From Pseudomonas uvaldensis (lineage in GTDB: Bacteria; Pseudomonadota; Gammaproteobacteria; Pseudomonadales; Pseudomonadaceae): a stretch of 64,000 nt of DNA. The notes beneath the pieces were generated by a model. It was not told the origin of the DNA. It was given only the letters and a program-made list of their open reading frames with translations, and ran no database searches. The stretch spans positions 62,001-126,000 of the forward strand of contig NZ_JAIWKS010000003.1 in NCBI RefSeq assembly GCF_021271205.1, in the 5' to 3' direction. Position numbers and translations under genes: made by a program. This document shows positions 34,580-46,516 of the stretch, piece by piece. Within the stretch, counting starts at the first letter, position 1. Each line of letters begins with the position of its first letter.

Positions 34580-36499
34580 TTGAACGACATGGCAAAGAAT
34601 CTGATCCTGTGGTTGATCATCGCCGCTGTCCTTGTGACGGTGATGAACAACTTCTCCAGCCCTAACGAGCCGCAGACCCTCAACTATTCCGACTTCATTC
34701 AGCAGGTCAAGGATGGCAAGGTCGAGCGCGTTGCCGTCGATGGCTATGTGATTACCGGCAAACGTACCGATGGCGACAGCTTCAAGACCATTCGTCCGGC
34801 CATCCAGGACAATGGCCTGATCGGCGACCTGGTCGACAACCATGTCGTAATCGAAGGCAAGCAGCCTGAGCAGCAAAGCATCTGGACTCAGCTCCTGGTA
34901 GCCAGCTTCCCGATCCTCGTGATCATCGCGGTGTTCATGTTCTTCATGCGCCAGATGCAGGGGGGCGCCGGTGGCAAGGGCGGGCCGATGAGCTTTGGCA
35001 AGAGCAAGGCCCGGCTGCTCTCCGAAGACCAGGTCAAGACCACGCTGGCTGACGTCGCCGGTTGTGACGAAGCCAAGGAAGAAGTCGGCGAGCTGGTGGA
35101 GTTTCTCCGTGATCCGGGCAAGTTCCAGCGCCTGGGTGGCCGCATCCCTCGCGGCGTGCTGATGGTCGGCCCGCCCGGTACCGGTAAAACCCTGCTGGCG
35201 AAGGCGATTGCCGGCGAAGCCAAGGTGCCTTTCTTCACGATTTCCGGTTCCGATTTCGTCGAAATGTTCGTGGGTGTCGGCGCCAGTCGTGTGCGCGACA
35301 TGTTCGAGCAGGCCAAGAAGCACGCGCCATGCATCATCTTCATCGATGAAATCGACGCCGTCGGTCGCCACCGTGGCGCCGGCATGGGCGGTGGTCACGA
35401 TGAGCGCGAGCAGACCCTCAACCAATTGCTGGTCGAGATGGATGGCTTCGAGATGAATGACGGCATCATCGTGATTGCCGCGACCAACCGTCCGGATGTG
35501 CTCGACCCTGCGTTGCTGCGTCCAGGCCGCTTCGACCGCCAGGTGGTGGTGGGGCTGCCGGATATCCGTGGCCGGGAGCAGATCCTCAAGGTCCACATGC
35601 GCAAGGTGCCGATGGGCGACGACGTCGCTCCTGCGGTCATTGCCCGTGGTACGCCGGGCTTCTCCGGTGCGGACCTGGCTAACCTGGTGAATGAGGCGTC
35701 GCTGTTCGCTGCCCGTTCCGGCAAGCGCATCGTGGAGATGAAAGAGTTCGAGCTGGCCAAAGACAAGATCATGATGGGTGCCGAGCGCAAGACCATGGTC
35801 ATGTCGGAGAAGGAAAAGCAGAACACGGCCTACCACGAAGCGGGTCACGCGATCGTCGGTCGCATGGTGCCTGAGCACGATCCGGTCTATAAGGTTTCGA
35901 TTATTCCGCGTGGTCGTGCGCTGGGGGTAACGATGTTCCTGCCGGAAGAGGATCGTTACAGCTTGTCCAAGCGCGCCTTGATCAGTCAGATCTGTTCTCT
36001 GTACGGCGGTCGTATCGCTGAAGAAATGACCCTGGGCTTCGATGGCGTGACCACTGGCGCATCCAACGACATCATGCGTGCCAGTCAGATTGCCCGGAAC
36101 ATGGTCACCAAGTGGGGGTTGTCAGAAAAGCTTGGTCCTCTCATGTATGCGGAGGAAGAGGGCGAGGTGTTCCTGGGGCGTGGCGGCACCGGCCAACATG
36201 CCAGCTTTTCCGGTGAGACCGCCAAGCTGATCGACTCCGAAGTACGCAGCATCATTGACCAGTGCTACGGTACCGCCAAGCAGATCCTCACGGACAACCG
36301 TGACAAGCTCGACGCCATGGCCGATGCCCTGATGAAGTATGAAACCATCGACGCCGAGCAGATCGACGACATCATGGCGGGGCGTCCGCCTCGTGAACCC
36401 CGCGACTGGTCGGGTGGTACGGGGACTTCGGGTACCCCTCCAGCGGTGCAGGGCGAACGCCCGGAAACACCGATCGGTGGTCCGGCTGCTGACGTCTAA
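34580..36499 (+). CDS. ftsH: ATP-dependent zinc metalloprotease FtsH
   Basis: FtsH is a membrane-anchored AAA protease that degrades sigma-32, misassembled membrane proteins and other substrates. The 639 aa protein has two membrane segments (residues 5-25 and about 105-125) around a small periplasmic domain, Walker A GPPGTGKT near 197, Walker [12 protein letters not shown], the [23 protein letters not shown], and zinc site HEAGH near 420. The TTG at 34580 has AGAGGG at a good distance; the ATG at 34589 (MAKNLILW) is an alternative that loses three residues. Confidence 0.98.
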   Translation: MNDMAKNLILWLIIAAVLVTVMNNFSSPNEPQTLNYSDFIQQVKDGKVERVAVDGYVITGKRTDGDSFKTIRPAIQDNGLIGDLVDNHVVIEGKQPEQQSIWTQLLVASFPILVIIAVFMFFMRQMQGGAGGKGGPMSFGKSKARLLSEDQVKTTLADVAGCDEAKEEVGELVEFLRDPGKFQRLGGRIPRGVLMVGPPGTGKTLLAKAIAGEAKVPFFTISGSDFVEMFVGVGASRVRDMFEQAKKHAPCIIFIDEIDAVGRHRGAGMGGGHDEREQTLNQLLVEMDGFEMNDGIIVIAATNRPDVLDPALLRPGRFDRQVVVGLPDIRGREQILKVHMRKVPMGDDVAPAVIARGTPGFSGADLANLVNEASLFAARSGKRIVEMKEFELAKDKIMMGAERKTMVMSEKEKQNTAYHEAGHAIVGRMVPEHDPVYKVSIIPRGRALGVTMFLPEEDRYSLSKRALISQICSLYGGRIAEEMTLGFDGVTTGASNDIMRASQIARNMVTKWGLSEKLGPLMYAEEEGEVFLGRGGTGQHASFSGETAKLIDSEVRSIIDQCYGTAKQILTDNRDKLDAMADALMKYETIDAEQIDDIMAGRPPREPRDWSGGTGTSGTPPAVQGERPETPIGGPAADV

Positions 36500-36507
36500 G
36501 GTTTGAA

Positions 36508-37359
36508 ATGACTTCTGCTCAGTCCTCGACCCGGTTGCCTTGCGGCAACCGGGTTCTTGATTTGGCCCATGTACATGTCATGGGTATCCTCAATGTCACT
36601 CCCGATTCCTTTTCCGACGGCGGCCGATTCAGCCAACTCGACGCTGCGCTGCGGCATGCCGAAGCCATGGTGGCGGCTGGGGCGACGCTGATCGATGTCG
36701 GCGGCGAATCGACCCGGCCGGGCGCGAGGCCGGTTTCGCCTCTCGAAGAGCTGGAGCGAGTGGCGCCGATTGTCGAGCGCATACATCGCGAACTTGATGT
36801 CATAATTTCGGTCGATACGTCCACGCCTGCGGTCATGCGCGAAAGTGCGCGACTCGGGGCGGGGCTGATCAACGACGTTCGTGCCTTGCGGCGCGATGGT
36901 GCTCTGGATGCCGCGGCGGCCACCGGGTTGCCGGTTTGCCTGATGCATATGCTCGGTGAGCCCGGAACCATGCAGGACGATCCTCGCTATGGTGACGTGA
37001 CTCGAGAGGTCGGCGAATTTCTGGCGGAGCGTTTGAGTATGTGCGTCGCGGCGGGTATCCCGGCCGAGAAGGTGGTGCTTGATCCCGGATTCGGCTTCGC
37101 CAAGACGCTGGCTCATAACCTGAGCCTGTTCAAGCATATGGAAGCCTTGCATGCTCTGGGGCGGCCGTTATTGGTCGGCGTCTCGCGCAAGAGCATGATA
37201 GGCAATGCCTTGGGTCGCCCGGTGGGGGAGCGTCTGTATGGCGGTCTTGCACTTGCGGCTCTGGCGATAACAAAAGGCGCGCGCCTGCTGCGGGTGCATG
37301 ATGTAGCCGAAACGATGGATATCGTGCGGATGATCGCAGCGGTGCAATCAGCCGAATAA
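36508..37359 (+). CDS. folP: Dihydropteroate synthase
   Basis: FolP condenses dihydropterin pyrophosphate with p-aminobenzoate in folate synthesis and is the sulfonamide target. The 283 aa TIM-barrel protein has the signature loops [15 protein letters not shown] (near residue 30), [30 protein letters not shown] and [10 protein letters not shown]. The gap to ftsH is 8 bases and glmM follows after 16, so ftsH-folP-glmM are likely one transcript. Confidence 0.97.
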   Translation: MTSAQSSTRLPCGNRVLDLAHVHVMGILNVTPDSFSDGGRFSQLDAALRHAEAMVAAGATLIDVGGESTRPGARPVSPLEELERVAPIVERIHRELDVIISVDTSTPAVMRESARLGAGLINDVRALRRDGALDAAAATGLPVCLMHMLGEPGTMQDDPRYGDVTREVGEFLAERLSMCVAAGIPAEKVVLDPGFGFAKTLAHNLSLFKHMEALHALGRPLLVGVSRKSMIGNALGRPVGERLYGGLALAALAITKGARLLRVHDVAETMDIVRMIAAVQSAE

Positions 37360-37375
37360 GAATGACGGAGCACTT

Positions 37376-38713
37376 ATGAGCAAGAAATATTTTGGCACCG
37401 ACGGTATTCGTGGTCGGGTCGGTGTATACCCTATTACCCCCGATTTCATGCTCAAGCTCGGCTGGGCCGCCGGCATGGCATTCCGCAAGATGGGCGCCTG
37501 CAAGGTGCTGGTTGGCAAGGACACACGAATTTCCGGCTACATGTTCGAATCGGCGCTCGAGGCCGGTCTGACCTCGGCGGGCGCCGATGTGATGTTGCTG
37601 GGGCCAATGCCGACGCCGGCCATTGCCTATCTGACGCGGACCTTCCATGCGCAGGCCGGCATCGTAATCAGTGCCTCGCATAACCCTCATGATGATAACG
37701 GCATCAAGTTTTTCTCCGGCAAGGGCACCAAGCTGCCGGATGAAGTCGAGCTGATGATCGAAGAACTGCTGGATACGCCGATGACTGTGGTCGAGTCGAG
37801 CAAGATCGGCAAAGTGTCGCGGATCAACGACGCCTCGGGTCGTTACATCGAGTTCTGCAAGGGCAGCGTGCCGACCGGCACCAGCTTCGAGGGGCTGAAA
37901 ATCGTCGTCGATTGTGCCCATGGCGCTACCTACAAGGTTGCACCTAGCGTGTTTCGTGAGTTGGGTGCCGAGGTGGTGGTGCTTTCCGCCCAGCCTAACG
38001 GGTTGAACATCAATCATAACTGCGGTTCCACCCATACCGATTCGTTGCAGGCCGCTGTCCTGGCCGAGCATGCCGATCTCGGGATCGCTTTCGATGGCGA
38101 CGGTGATCGGGTCCTGATGGTGGATCACACTGGCACGGTCGTCGATGGGGATGAGTTACTGTTCATCATTGCCCGCGATCTGCATGAGCGTGGCAAATTG
38201 CAGGGCGGTGTGGTCGGCACATTGATGAGCAACCTCGGGCTCGAGCTGGCCCTGGCGGATATGGACATTCCCTTTGTGCGCGCTAACGTCGGTGACCGTT
38301 ATGTCATCTCGGAGCTGTTGGAGCGTGGCTGGGTGATCGGGGGAGAGAACTCCGGTCACATCGTATGTTTCGATCACACCACCACCGGCGATGCAATCAT
38401 TGCCGCGCTTCAGGTGCTGATGGCACTCAAGGCGCGCAACGAGAGCCTGGCTCAGTCGCGTCAGGCATTACGCAAATGCCCTCAGGTGTTGATCAATGTG
38501 CGTTTTGGTGGCGGTGCGAACCCTCTCGAGCATGCCACGGTCAAGCAGGCCAGCGAGCGTGTGACCCAGGCGATGGCTGGGCGTGGGCGGGTGTTGCTGC
38601 GCAAGTCCGGTACCGAGCCCTTGGTGCGTGTCATGGTCGAAGGTGAGGATGAAGCGCAGGTTCGTGGTTATGCCGAAGAGCTGGCAAAACTCGTTACTGA
38701 AGTTTCTGCCTGA
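37376..38713 (+). CDS. glmM: Phosphoglucosamine mutase
   Basis: GlmM interconverts glucosamine-6-P and glucosamine-1-P for UDP-GlcNAc synthesis. The 445 aa protein has the phosphoserine loop [12 protein letters not shown] with Ser101, the metal loop DGDGDR near residue 240, the sugar loop GGENSGH near 322, and the phosphate loop [15 protein letters not shown] near 405. AACGGAG-like sequence precedes ATG 37376. Confidence 0.98.
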   Translation: MSKKYFGTDGIRGRVGVYPITPDFMLKLGWAAGMAFRKMGACKVLVGKDTRISGYMFESALEAGLTSAGADVMLLGPMPTPAIAYLTRTFHAQAGIVISASHNPHDDNGIKFFSGKGTKLPDEVELMIEELLDTPMTVVESSKIGKVSRINDASGRYIEFCKGSVPTGTSFEGLKIVVDCAHGATYKVAPSVFRELGAEVVVLSAQPNGLNINHNCGSTHTDSLQAAVLAEHADLGIAFDGDGDRVLMVDHTGTVVDGDELLFIIARDLHERGKLQGGVVGTLMSNLGLELALADMDIPFVRANVGDRYVISELLERGWVIGGENSGHIVCFDHTTTGDAIIAALQVLMALKARNESLAQSRQALRKCPQVLINVRFGGGANPLEHATVKQASERVTQAMAGRGRVLLRKSGTEPLVRVMVEGEDEAQVRGYAEELAKLVTEVSA

Positions 38714-38779
38714 ATTCGGCTTGCCAGTCATGAATCGGTTGGGTAACATCTGCGCCCACTTTGACCGACGAGGTACAGC

Positions 38780-39535
38780 ATGCGTCGCCCTATGGTAGCT
38801 GGTAACTGGAAGATGCACGGTACCCGCGCCAGCGTCGCTGAGCTGATCAACGGCCTTCGTCATCTGGCCTTGCCAAGCGGTGTTGATGTCGCGGTATTCC
38901 CGCCTTGCTTGTATATCAACCAAGTGGTTGATGGCTTGAAAGGCAAGTCGATTTCGGTCGGCGCGCAGAATTCTGCGGTGGAATCCATGCAAGGCGCATT
39001 GACCGGCGAGATTGCGCCGAGTCAGCTGGTGGATGCAGGTTGCTCCCTGGTGTTGATCGGGCATTCCGAGCGGCGTCAGATCATGGGCGAGCAAGACAAG
39101 ATGCTGATCCGCAAGTTTGCCGCGGCTCAGGCTTGTGGTCTGGTTCCGGTGCTGTGTGTAGGGGAGACCCTGGAGCAGCGCGAAGCCGGAAAGACTCTCG
39201 AGGTTGTCGGGCGTCAGCTGGGCAGCATCATCGAAGACCTGGGCGTTGGCGCTTTCGCCAAGGCGGTCATCGCTTACGAGCCAGTCTGGGCCATTGGCAC
39301 CGGGCTGACTGCTTCGCCGCAACAGGCGCAGGATGTGCACGCCGCCATCCGCGCGCAGTTGGCGGCAGAGAATGCTGAAGTGGCACGAGGTGTGCGGCTT
39401 CTATACGGCGGCAGCGTGAAGGCGGCCAATGCGGCCGAACTGTTCGGCATGCCGGATATCGATGGGGGGCTCATTGGTGGAGCTTCCCTGAATGCAGATG
39501 AGTTCGGTGCGATCTGTCGCGCCGCGGGAAACTGA
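38780..39535 (+). CDS. tpiA: Triosephosphate isomerase
   Basis: TpiA interconverts dihydroxyacetone phosphate and glyceraldehyde-3-phosphate. The 251 aa protein has GNWKMHG near the start (Lys), catalytic His95 in IGHSERR, catalytic Glu167 in [11 protein letters not shown], and [13 protein letters not shown] near the end. The 66-base gap after glmM has no clear terminator. secG follows after 4 bases. Confidence 0.98.
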   Translation: MRRPMVAGNWKMHGTRASVAELINGLRHLALPSGVDVAVFPPCLYINQVVDGLKGKSISVGAQNSAVESMQGALTGEIAPSQLVDAGCSLVLIGHSERRQIMGEQDKMLIRKFAAAQACGLVPVLCVGETLEQREAGKTLEVVGRQLGSIIEDLGVGAFAKAVIAYEPVWAIGTGLTASPQQAQDVHAAIRAQLAAENAEVARGVRLLYGGSVKAANAAELFGMPDIDGGLIGGASLNADEFGAICRAAGN

Positions 39536-39539
39536 AAAA

Positions 39540-39923
39540 ATGCTGGAAACAGTCGTAGTCGTTTTTCATCTGCTGGGCGCGCTGGGTGTAGTCGCTCTCG
39601 TATTGCTGCAGCAGGGTAAAGGTGCGGATGCTGGTGCGTCTTTCGGTGCAGGTGCTTCAAATACTGTATTCGGAAGCCAAGGTTCCTCTACCTTTCTTAG
39701 TAAGTTTACTGCTATACTCGCCGCCGGTTTCTTCTTGACCAGCTTGGGGTTAGGTTACTTTGCTAAAGAGAAAGCTCAAGAGCTGACTCAAGTAGGTTTG
39801 CCAAACCCGGCGGTATTGGAAGTACCAAAGCAACAACCGGCTTCTGATGATGTCCCGGTGCTTCAAGAGCAAAAGTCGGCCAACCCGGCGACTGACGTGC
39901 CTCCAGCTCAAGAGCAGAAGTAA
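39540..39923 (+). CDS. secG: Preprotein translocase subunit SecG
   Basis: SecG is the small auxiliary subunit of the SecYEG channel. The 127 aa protein has two membrane segments (residues 2-22 and 50-72) around the conserved loop [19 protein letters not shown]. The C-terminal tail of about 50 residues is polar and proline/glutamine-rich. The ATG at 39540 lies just beyond the tpiA stop. tRNA-Leu begins 22 bases after the stop. Confidence 0.95.
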   Translation: MLETVVVVFHLLGALGVVALVLLQQGKGADAGASFGAGASNTVFGSQGSSTFLSKFTAILAAGFFLTSLGLGYFAKEKAQELTQVGLPNPAVLEVPKQQPASDDVPVLQEQKSANPATDVPPAQEQK

Positions 39924-39945
39924 GAAGGTTTCAAACGCTGTATTT

Positions 39946-40031
39946 GCCGAGGTGGTGGAATTGGTAGACACGCAACCTTGAGGTGGTTGTGCCCATAGGG
40001 TGTAGGGGTTCGAGTCCCCTTCTCGGTACCA
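39946..40031 (+). tRNA. tRNA-Leu (GAG)
   Basis: An 86-base class II tRNA with a long variable arm and encoded CCA. The anticodon stem CAACC/GGTTG carries loop TTGAGGT, giving anticodon GAG. The acceptor GCCGAGG pairs with TCTCGGT (two G-U pairs). Confidence 0.96.
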
Positions 40032-40043
40032 ATTGAACAGGGG

Positions 40044-40066
40044 AGCCCGCAATCGCGGGCTTTCTT
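40044..40066 (+). terminator. Terminator after tRNA-Leu
   Basis: AGCCCGC-AATC-GCGGGCT forms a 7-bp stem followed by TTCTT. It ends the secG/tRNA-Leu transcript before the tRNA-fMet promoter. Confidence 0.75.
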
Positions 40067-40083
40067 GTAGGTGGAAGGTTACA

Positions 40084-40112
40084 TTGACCCTATAGGGGAT
40101 CAGCCGTATACT
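40084..40112 (+). promoter_or_regulatory. Sigma-70 promoter of tRNA-fMet
   Basis: TTGACC and TATACT are separated by exactly 17 bases; the -10 is followed by the GC-rich discriminator TGCGCCCC expected at stringently controlled stable-RNA promoters. The tRNA begins 17 bases after the -10. Confidence 0.85.
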
Positions 40113-40128
40113 TGCGCCCCAGCTTTGT

Positions 40129-40205
<77 letters not shown>

Positions 40206-40213
40206 GTTTCAGG

Positions 40214-40234
40214 GCCCCTTCCAAGGGGCTTTTT
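40214..40234 (+). terminator. Terminator after tRNA-fMet
   Basis: GCCCCTT-CC-AAGGGGC forms a 7-bp stem followed by five T. It would reduce, but may not abolish, read-through into rimP-nusA. Confidence 0.8.
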
Positions 40235-40342
40235 GTTAGCTGGACACTTTACAACGCCGCTGTTCAACGGCGTTTCAGGGATGGGCGATTCGCCCATTTT
40301 TTTTTATTTGCAGCATGCACAAACATGCACGAGGGGGTTCAG

Positions 40343-40801
40343 GTGTCGAGCAAGCTAGAACAGTTGCAGGCCTTGTTGGCCCCGGTGGTCGTGGCCCTTG
40401 GCTATGAATGCTGGGGTATTGAGTTTTCGGCTCAAGGCCGCCACTCACTGTTGCGCGTTTATATCGATAAGGAAGGCGGCGTGCTGGTGGACGACTGTGC
40501 CATCGTCAGCCGTCAGATCAGCGGTGTCCTGGATGTTGAAGATCCAATCAGCACCGAATACACCCTTGAAGTTTCCTCGCCCGGCATGGAACGCCCGCTG
40601 TTCACACTCGAACAGTTTGCTTCGTTTGCCGGAGAGCAAGTAAAGATCAAGCTGCGCTCGCCTTTTGAAGGCCGACGCAACTTTCAAGGCCTTCTGCGCG
40701 GTGTAGAAGAGCAGGACGTCGTGGTGCAGGTAGATGACCATGAGTTCCTGTTGCCGATCGATATGATCGACAAGGCCAACATTATTCCCAGTTTTGACTG
40801 A
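40343..40801 (+). CDS. rimP: Ribosome maturation factor RimP
   Basis: RimP assists maturation of the 30S subunit. The 152 aa protein has the alpha/beta N-domain ([18 protein letters not shown]) and the SH3-like C-domain ([15 protein letters not shown]), with the conserved [14 protein letters not shown] between. I chose GTG 40343 because GAGGGGG at 40331-40337 sits at proper distance; ATG 40325 would place that site inside the gene. Confidence 0.94.
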   Translation: MSSKLEQLQALLAPVVVALGYECWGIEFSAQGRHSLLRVYIDKEGGVLVDDCAIVSRQISGVLDVEDPISTEYTLEVSSPGMERPLFTLEQFASFAGEQVKIKLRSPFEGRRNFQGLLRGVEEQDVVVQVDDHEFLLPIDMIDKANIIPSFD

Positions 40802-40860
40802 TACGTGCCAGATACTGCGGATCCCGCGGATCCAATGGCTTGCGAAAGGCGAGGCGTACG

Positions 40861-42342
40861 ATGAGCAAAGAAGTACTGCTGGTTGTTGAATCGGTGTCCA
40901 ATGAAAAGGGCGTACCGGCTGGCGTTATTTTTGAAGCGCTGGAGTTGGCTCTGGCCACTGCGACCAAAAAGCGGTTTGAAGATGAAGTTGATTTGCGTGT
41001 GGAGATCAACCGCCACACCGGTTCCTATGAGACTTTCCGTCGCTGGACGGTAGTCGAAGAGGCCGACCTGGATGATCCGGCGATCGAAACCTGGCCGAGC
41101 AAGGTTGCGCAAACGCATCCGGGCGCCAAGGTAGGTGACGTGGTCGAAGAAAAGATCGAGTCCATCGAGTTTGGTCGCATCGCTGCACAGACTGCCAAGC
41201 AGGTCATCGTGCAGAAAGTTCGCGAAGCCGAACGTGCACAAGTCGTTGACGCCTATCGCGAGAAACTCGGAGAGATCATTTCCGGTACCGTGAAGAAAGT
41301 GACCCGCGACAACGTGATCGTCGACCTGGGCAACAACGCCGAAGCGCTGTTGGCTCGTGAAGACATCATTTCCCGCGAAACTTTCCGGGTGGGTGTGCGG
41401 CTGCGTGCGCTGCTCAAGGAAATCCGCACCGAAAACCGCGGCCCGCAGCTGATCCTGTCGCGTACCGCGCCTGAAATGCTGATCGAGCTGTTCCGCATCG
41501 AAGTGCCGGAAATTGCCGAGGGCCTGATTGAAGTCATGGGTGCCTCCCGTGACCCAGGCTCGCGTGCCAAGATTGCCGTCCGTTCCAAGGACAAACGCAT
41601 CGATCCGCAAGGTGCCTGTATCGGCATGCGGGGCTCGCGTGTCCAGGCCGTATCCGGCGAGTTGGGCGGCGAGCGCGTGGACATCGTCCTGTGGGATGAT
41701 AACCCGGCTCAGTTCGTCATTAATGCCATGTCGCCTGCCGAAGTGGCGGCCATTATCGTCGACGAAGATGCCCATGCCATGGACATCGCCGTTGGCGCAG
41801 ACAATCTGGCCCAGGCTATCGGTCGCGGTGGTCAGAACGTACGTCTGGCCAGCCAACTGACTGGCTGGACCTTGAACGTGATGACCGAATCGGACATCCA
41901 GGCCAAACAGCAAGCTGAAACCGGCGACATCCTGCGCAACTTCATCGAAGAACTCGAAGTCGATGAAGAGCTGGCCCAGGTGCTGGTGGATGAAGGCTTT
42001 ACCAGCCTGGAAGAGATTGCCTACGTGCCGGTGGAGGAAATGCTCAACATCGACGGCTTTGACGAAGATATCGTCAACGAGCTTCGCGCTCGGGCCAAGG
42101 ATCGTTTGTTGACCAAAGCCATCGCTACTGAGGAAAAGCTGGCAGACGCCCATCCGGCCGAAGACCTGCTCTCGCTTGAGGGCATGGACAAGGATTTGGC
42201 GATGGAACTGGCGGTGCGCGGCGTAATTACCCGCGAAGACCTGGCCGAGCAGTCTATTGACGATCTGCTCGACATCGACGGCATTGACGATGATCGTGCC
42301 GGCAAGTTGATCATGGCCGCCCGAGCCCACTGGTTCGAGTAA
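40861..42342 (+). CDS. nusA: Transcription termination/antitermination factor NusA
   Basis: NusA binds RNA polymerase and controls pausing, termination and rRNA antitermination. The 493 aa protein has the polymerase-binding N-domain (1-125), S1 (about 135-200), two KH domains (about 205-345, with [17 protein letters not shown] and [15 protein letters not shown]), and two C-terminal acidic helix-hairpin repeats (about 365-490) as in E. coli. ATG 40861 ([16 protein letters not shown]) is the family start. Confidence 0.98.
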   Translation: MSKEVLLVVESVSNEKGVPAGVIFEALELALATATKKRFEDEVDLRVEINRHTGSYETFRRWTVVEEADLDDPAIETWPSKVAQTHPGAKVGDVVEEKIESIEFGRIAAQTAKQVIVQKVREAERAQVVDAYREKLGEIISGTVKKVTRDNVIVDLGNNAEALLAREDIISRETFRVGVRLRALLKEIRTENRGPQLILSRTAPEMLIELFRIEVPEIAEGLIEVMGASRDPGSRAKIAVRSKDKRIDPQGACIGMRGSRVQAVSGELGGERVDIVLWDDNPAQFVINAMSPAEVAAIIVDEDAHAMDIAVGADNLAQAIGRGGQNVRLASQLTGWTLNVMTESDIQAKQQAETGDILRNFIEELEVDEELAQVLVDEGFTSLEEIAYVPVEEMLNIDGFDEDIVNELRARAKDRLLTKAIATEEKLADAHPAEDLLSLEGMDKDLAMELAVRGVITREDLAEQSIDDLLDIDGIDDDRAGKLIMAARAHWFE

Positions 42343-42369
42343 TTAGGCGCGGCCTGAGGAGAGAAGTGC

Positions 42370-44895
42370 ATGACGCAAGTCACGGTGAAACAACTGGCCG
42401 ATGAGGTCAAAACACCGGTAGAGCGCCTGTTGCAGCAGATGCGTGAGGCAGGTCTGCCGCACACCGCCGCCGAGGAACATGTGACCGACAGTGAGAAGCA
42501 ATCCCTGCTGACCCACTTAAAGAGCAGTCACAAGGCAAAAGCGGAAGAACCGCGCAAGATCACGCTGCAGCGTAAAACCACCAGCACACTGCGTGTTGCC
42601 GGTAGCAAGAGCATCAGCGTAGAAGTGCGCAAGAAGAAAGTTTTCGTGCAGCGCAGCCCGGAAGAAATCGAAGCCGAGCGCAAGCGTGAGCTGGAAGAAC
42701 GTCGCGCGGCGGAAAATGCTGCGCGTCAGAAGGCTGAAGAAGAAGCCAAGCGTCGCGCCGAAGAAGAAGCGCGTCGCCAGCCTCCCGTTGTGCAATCCGC
42801 TCCGGTGGAAGCTGTTGCGGCACCTGCGCCGGTCGCTGAACCTGTGCGCGAAAGCGTGCCGGTCCTGGAGCCTGCTCCAGCGCCTGCGGCTGATACCCGC
42901 AAGCGTGACGACCAGCAGCGTCGTCCTGACAAGTCGCGTTCCGACGAAAACCGTCGTGGCGGTGGCGATGGCGAGCGCAAGAACGCTCCGCATCGTGCTT
43001 CCGTCAAGGAAAAGGCTCCGGCGCCGCGTGTTGCTCCGCGCACTACCGACGAAGAAAGCGATGGCTTCCGTCGTGGCGGTCGCGGCAAGGCCAAACTGAA
43101 GAAGCGCAACGCCCACGGTTTCCAGAGCCCTACCGGCCCTGTCGTGCGCGAAGTGAAGATCGGCGAGACCATCACCGTGGGCGACCTGGCCCAGCAGATG
43201 TCGGTCAAGGCTGCTGAAATCATCAAGTTCATGTTCAAGCTGGGTACGCCGGCCACCATCAACCAGGTGCTGGACCAGGAAACTGCCCAGCTGGTTGCCG
43301 AAGAGCTGGGCCACAAAGTGACCCTGATCAGCGACACCGCCCTGGAAGATTCCCTGGCCGAGTCCCTGAAGTTCGAAGGTGAAGCGGTGCCTCGTGCGCC
43401 GGTCGTGACCGTCATGGGCCACGTCGACCACGGTAAGACCTCGCTGCTCGACTACATTCGTCGTGCCAAGGTCGCGGCTGGCGAAGCCGGCGGTATCACC
43501 CAGCACATCGGTGCGTACCACGTTGAAACCGAACGCGGCATGGTCACCTTCCTCGATACCCCGGGTCACGCCGCGTTTACCGCCATGCGTGCCCGTGGTG
43601 CCAAGGCGACCGACATCGTGATCCTGGTGGTTGCGGCGGACGACGGCGTGATGCCTCAGACCGTCGAAGCCGTCCAGCATGCCCAGGCTGCTGGCGTGCC
43701 GCTGGTGGTTGCCGTGAACAAGATCGACAAGCCGGGTGCCGACCTCGATCGCATCCGCAGCGAGCTCTCGGTTCATGGCGTGACTTCCGAAGATTGGGGT
43801 GGCGATACTCCGTTCGTTCCGGTTTCCGCGAAGATGGGTACCGGCGTCGACGAATTGCTCGAAGCGGTATTGCTGCAGGCAGAAGTGCTCGAGCTGACCG
43901 CCACCCCATCGGCCCCAGGTCGTGGTGTCGTGGTTGAATCGCGCCTGGACAAGGGCCGCGGTCCGGTGGCCACTGTCCTGGTTCAGGACGGTACGCTGCG
44001 TCAGGGCGACATGGTGCTGGTCGGTTCGAACTATGGCCGCGTTCGCGCCATGCTCGACGAGAACGGCAAGCCTATCAAGGAAGCCGGTCCGGCCATTCCG
44101 GTCGAGATCCTCGGCCTGGACGGCACGCCAGATGCTGGCGACGAGATGAGCGTTGTGGCTGACGAGAAGAAAGCCCGTGAAGTGGCTCTGTTCCGTCAAG
44201 GCAAGTTCCGCGAAGTCAAACTGGCTCGCGCTCACGCCGGCAAGCTGGAAAACATCTTCGAAAGCATGGGCCAGGAAGAGAAGAAGACGCTCAACATCGT
44301 CCTCAAATCCGACGTCCGTGGTTCGCTGGAAGCCTTGCAGGGCGCTCTGAACGGCCTGGGCAACGACGAAGTGCAAGTGCGCGTAGTCGGCGGTGGTGTC
44401 GGTGGTATCACCGAAAGCGACGCCAACCTGGCGCTGGCTTCCAACGCTGTACTGTTCGGCTTCAACGTGCGTGCCGATGCCGGTGCTCGCAAGATCGTCG
44501 AGCAGGAAGGTCTGGATATGCGTTACTACAACGTGATCTACGACATCATCGAAGACGTCAAGAAAGCGCTGACCGGTATGTTGGGCAGCGATGTCCGGGA
44601 GAACATCCTGGGCGTGGCCGAAGTACGCGACGTGTTCCGTTCGCCGAAGTTCGGCGCCATCGCCGGTTGCATGGTGGTCGAGGGTGTCGTTCACCGTAAC
44701 CGTCCGATCCGTGTACTGCGTGAAGACATCGTGATCTTCGAAGGCGAGCTGGAGTCCCTGCGTCGCTTCAAGGATGACGCTTCCGAAGTGCGTGCCGGCA
44801 TGGAATGCGGTATTGGCGTCAAGAGCTACAACGACGTCAAGGTCGGCGACAAGATCGAAGTCTTCGAGAAGGTCCAGGTTGCTCGCAGCCTCTGA
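42370..44895 (+). CDS. infB: Translation initiation factor IF-2
   Basis: IF-2 is the GTPase that places fMet-tRNA on the 30S subunit. The 841 aa protein has an IF2_N domain (1-50), a second IF2-associated stretch with [20 protein letters not shown], a long charged and proline/alanine-rich linker (to about 235), another IF2_N ([19 protein letters not shown]), the G domain with GHVDHGKTS near residue 350, DTPGH and NKIDKP, and the C1-C2 domains. tRNA-fMet, its substrate, lies at the head of the cluster. Confidence 0.98.
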   Translation: MTQVTVKQLADEVKTPVERLLQQMREAGLPHTAAEEHVTDSEKQSLLTHLKSSHKAKAEEPRKITLQRKTTSTLRVAGSKSISVEVRKKKVFVQRSPEEIEAERKRELEERRAAENAARQKAEEEAKRRAEEEARRQPPVVQSAPVEAVAAPAPVAEPVRESVPVLEPAPAPAADTRKRDDQQRRPDKSRSDENRRGGGDGERKNAPHRASVKEKAPAPRVAPRTTDEESDGFRRGGRGKAKLKKRNAHGFQSPTGPVVREVKIGETITVGDLAQQMSVKAAEIIKFMFKLGTPATINQVLDQETAQLVAEELGHKVTLISDTALEDSLAESLKFEGEAVPRAPVVTVMGHVDHGKTSLLDYIRRAKVAAGEAGGITQHIGAYHVETERGMVTFLDTPGHAAFTAMRARGAKATDIVILVVAADDGVMPQTVEAVQHAQAAGVPLVVAVNKIDKPGADLDRIRSELSVHGVTSEDWGGDTPFVPVSAKMGTGVDELLEAVLLQAEVLELTATPSAPGRGVVVESRLDKGRGPVATVLVQDGTLRQGDMVLVGSNYGRVRAMLDENGKPIKEAGPAIPVEILGLDGTPDAGDEMSVVADEKKAREVALFRQGKFREVKLARAHAGKLENIFESMGQEEKKTLNIVLKSDVRGSLEALQGALNGLGNDEVQVRVVGGGVGGITESDANLALASNAVLFGFNVRADAGARKIVEQEGLDMRYYNVIYDIIEDVKKALTGMLGSDVRENILGVAEVRDVFRSPKFGAIAGCMVVEGVVHRNRPIRVLREDIVIFEGELESLRRFKDDASEVRAGMECGIGVKSYNDVKVGDKIEVFEKVQVARSL

Positions 44896-44966
44896 CTCGC
44901 GTACTTCAAGAGCCTCGGTGGGTCGTCGCATGAACATGCGCGGTCTCGCCGGCGGACTCTAAACGC

Positions 44967-45003
44967 AACGCCCGGTCCGGCTTTTCGCCAGGCCGGGCGT
45001 TTG
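44967..45003 (+). terminator. Attenuator-like hairpin between infB and rbfA
   Basis: AACGCCCGG and CCGGGCGTT form a 9-bp outer stem around a 17-base loop, followed only by a short T tract. It may trim or slow transcription before rbfA. Confidence 0.6.
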
Positions 45004-45055
45004 CCGCTTTCAGACCTTGCGGGTTTCACCGCGGGGCAGTAACAGGTAACAAGAC

Positions 45056-45451
45056 ATGGCAAAAGAATATAGCCGTACCCAACGCATCGGCGATCAGATG
45101 CAGCGCGAGCTGGCCCAGTTGATCCGCCGCGAAGTCAAGGATCCACGTGTAGGCCTGGTCACCATCACTGCGGTGGAAGTCAGTCGTGACGTCGGTCATG
45201 CGAAGATTTTCATCACCGTGATGGGCCAGGACAGCGCCGATGACATCGGCCAGAGCATCAAGGTGCTCAACTCGGCCGCCGGCTTCCTGCGCATGCAGTT
45301 GGCCCGGGAAATGAAGCTGCGCAGTGTTCCACAGCTGCATTTCCACTACGACGAAAGCGTCGCACGGGGTGCCCATTTGTCGGCGCTGATCGAGCGCGCC
45401 GTGGCTGAAGACAGCCAGCACGCCGCCGAACCCGAAGACACCAAGGAGTAA
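45056..45451 (+). CDS. rbfA: Ribosome-binding factor A
   Basis: RbfA is a KH-like 30S assembly factor needed for 16S 5' end processing and cold adaptation. The 131 aa protein has the typical N-terminus [27 protein letters not shown], and [13 protein letters not shown] near residue 90. The acidic C-terminal tail is not conserved. truB starts 3 bases after its stop. Confidence 0.97.
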   Translation: MAKEYSRTQRIGDQMQRELAQLIRREVKDPRVGLVTITAVEVSRDVGHAKIFITVMGQDSADDIGQSIKVLNSAAGFLRMQLAREMKLRSVPQLHFHYDESVARGAHLSALIERAVAEDSQHAAEPEDTKE

Positions 45452-45454
45452 CCG

Positions 45455-46372
45455 GTGGCTCAGGTCAAGCGTATACGTCGTAACGTGAGCGGTATCATCC
45501 TGCTCGACAAGCCGTTGGGGTTCACCTCCAACGCGGCCTTGCAAAAGGTTCGCTGGTTGCTCAACGCCGAGAAGGCAGGGCATACCGGCAGCCTCGATCC
45601 GCTGGCCACCGGTGTGCTGCCGTTGTGCTTTGGCGAGGCGACAAAGTTTTCCCAGTACCTGCTCGATTCCGACAAGGGTTACGAGACCGTGGCACAACTG
45701 GGCAAGACCACCACCACGGCGGATGCCGAAGGTGAGGTTTTGCGCGAGCGTCCGGTGACCGTTGGTCAGGCTGATATCGAAGCTGTGTTGCCGGGATTTC
45801 GCGGGCAAATCAACCAGATACCGCCGATGTACTCCGCGCTCAAGCGTGACGGGCAGCCGCTGTACAAGCTGGCCCGTGCAGGTGAAGTAGTGGAGCGTGA
45901 ACCGCGTTCTGTTACTATTGCGCGCTTGGAATTGCTGGCCTTTGACGGTAATACTGTCCGGCTTGCCGTGGATTGCAGCAAAGGCACCTATATCCGGACC
46001 CTGGTGGAAGATATTGGTGAACAGCTCGGCTGTGGTGCGTACGTGGCGCAATTACGACGGACCCAGGCGGGACCTTTCACGTTGGCCCAGACGGTCACGC
46101 TGGAAGAACTGGAAGCGGCACATGCCGAAGGCGGCAACGAAGCGGTGGATCGTTTCCTGATGCCGTCGGACAGCGGGCTGCTGGACTGGCCGCTGCTGCA
46201 GTTCTCGGAACACAGCGCGTTCTACTGGCTCAACGGCCAGCCGGTACGTGCCCCGGATGCGCCGAAGTTCGGCATGGTCCGGGTACAGGATCACACCGGT
46301 CGCTTCATCGGTATTGGCGAAGTGAGCGAGGACGGGCGTATTGCGCCGCGTCGACTGATTCGGTCGGAATGA
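45455..46372 (+). CDS. truB: tRNA pseudouridine-55 synthase
   Basis: TruB makes pseudouridine 55 in the T loop of tRNAs. The 305 aa protein starts at GTG and has [14 protein letters not shown] near residue 12, the catalytic aspartate in [16 protein letters not shown] near residue 48, and the C-terminal PUA-like domain (about 250-305). Confidence 0.97.
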   Translation: MAQVKRIRRNVSGIILLDKPLGFTSNAALQKVRWLLNAEKAGHTGSLDPLATGVLPLCFGEATKFSQYLLDSDKGYETVAQLGKTTTTADAEGEVLRERPVTVGQADIEAVLPGFRGQINQIPPMYSALKRDGQPLYKLARAGEVVEREPRSVTIARLELLAFDGNTVRLAVDCSKGTYIRTLVEDIGEQLGCGAYVAQLRRTQAGPFTLAQTVTLEELEAAHAEGGNEAVDRFLMPSDSGLLDWPLLQFSEHSAFYWLNGQPVRAPDAPKFGMVRVQDHTGRFIGIGEVSEDGRIAPRRLIRSE

Positions 46373-46447
46373 CCGGAACCCGACTGTGTAACAGCAGGCG
46401 GGCGAGTGTGGCTGTCAACAGGCACGGTCATCACTCATTTATAGATA

Positions 46448-46496
46448 CAGGGATCTGTCCCTGGCCTGTTGGTACGGTTTCCTCGGAAACGGTACC
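46448..46496 (+). promoter_or_regulatory. Two-hairpin leader of rpsO
   Basis: CAGGGA-TCTG-TCCCTG (46448-46463) is followed by an interrupted stem GGTAC(G)GTTTCC / GGAAAC(G)GTACC (46471-46496). The second ends 20 bases before the rpsO start. S15 represses its own translation by binding leader structures in several bacteria, so these are candidates, but the S15 recognition elements are not proven here. Confidence 0.45.
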
Positions 46497-46516
46497 TTGA
46501 ACAAGAGGAAAGCCAC

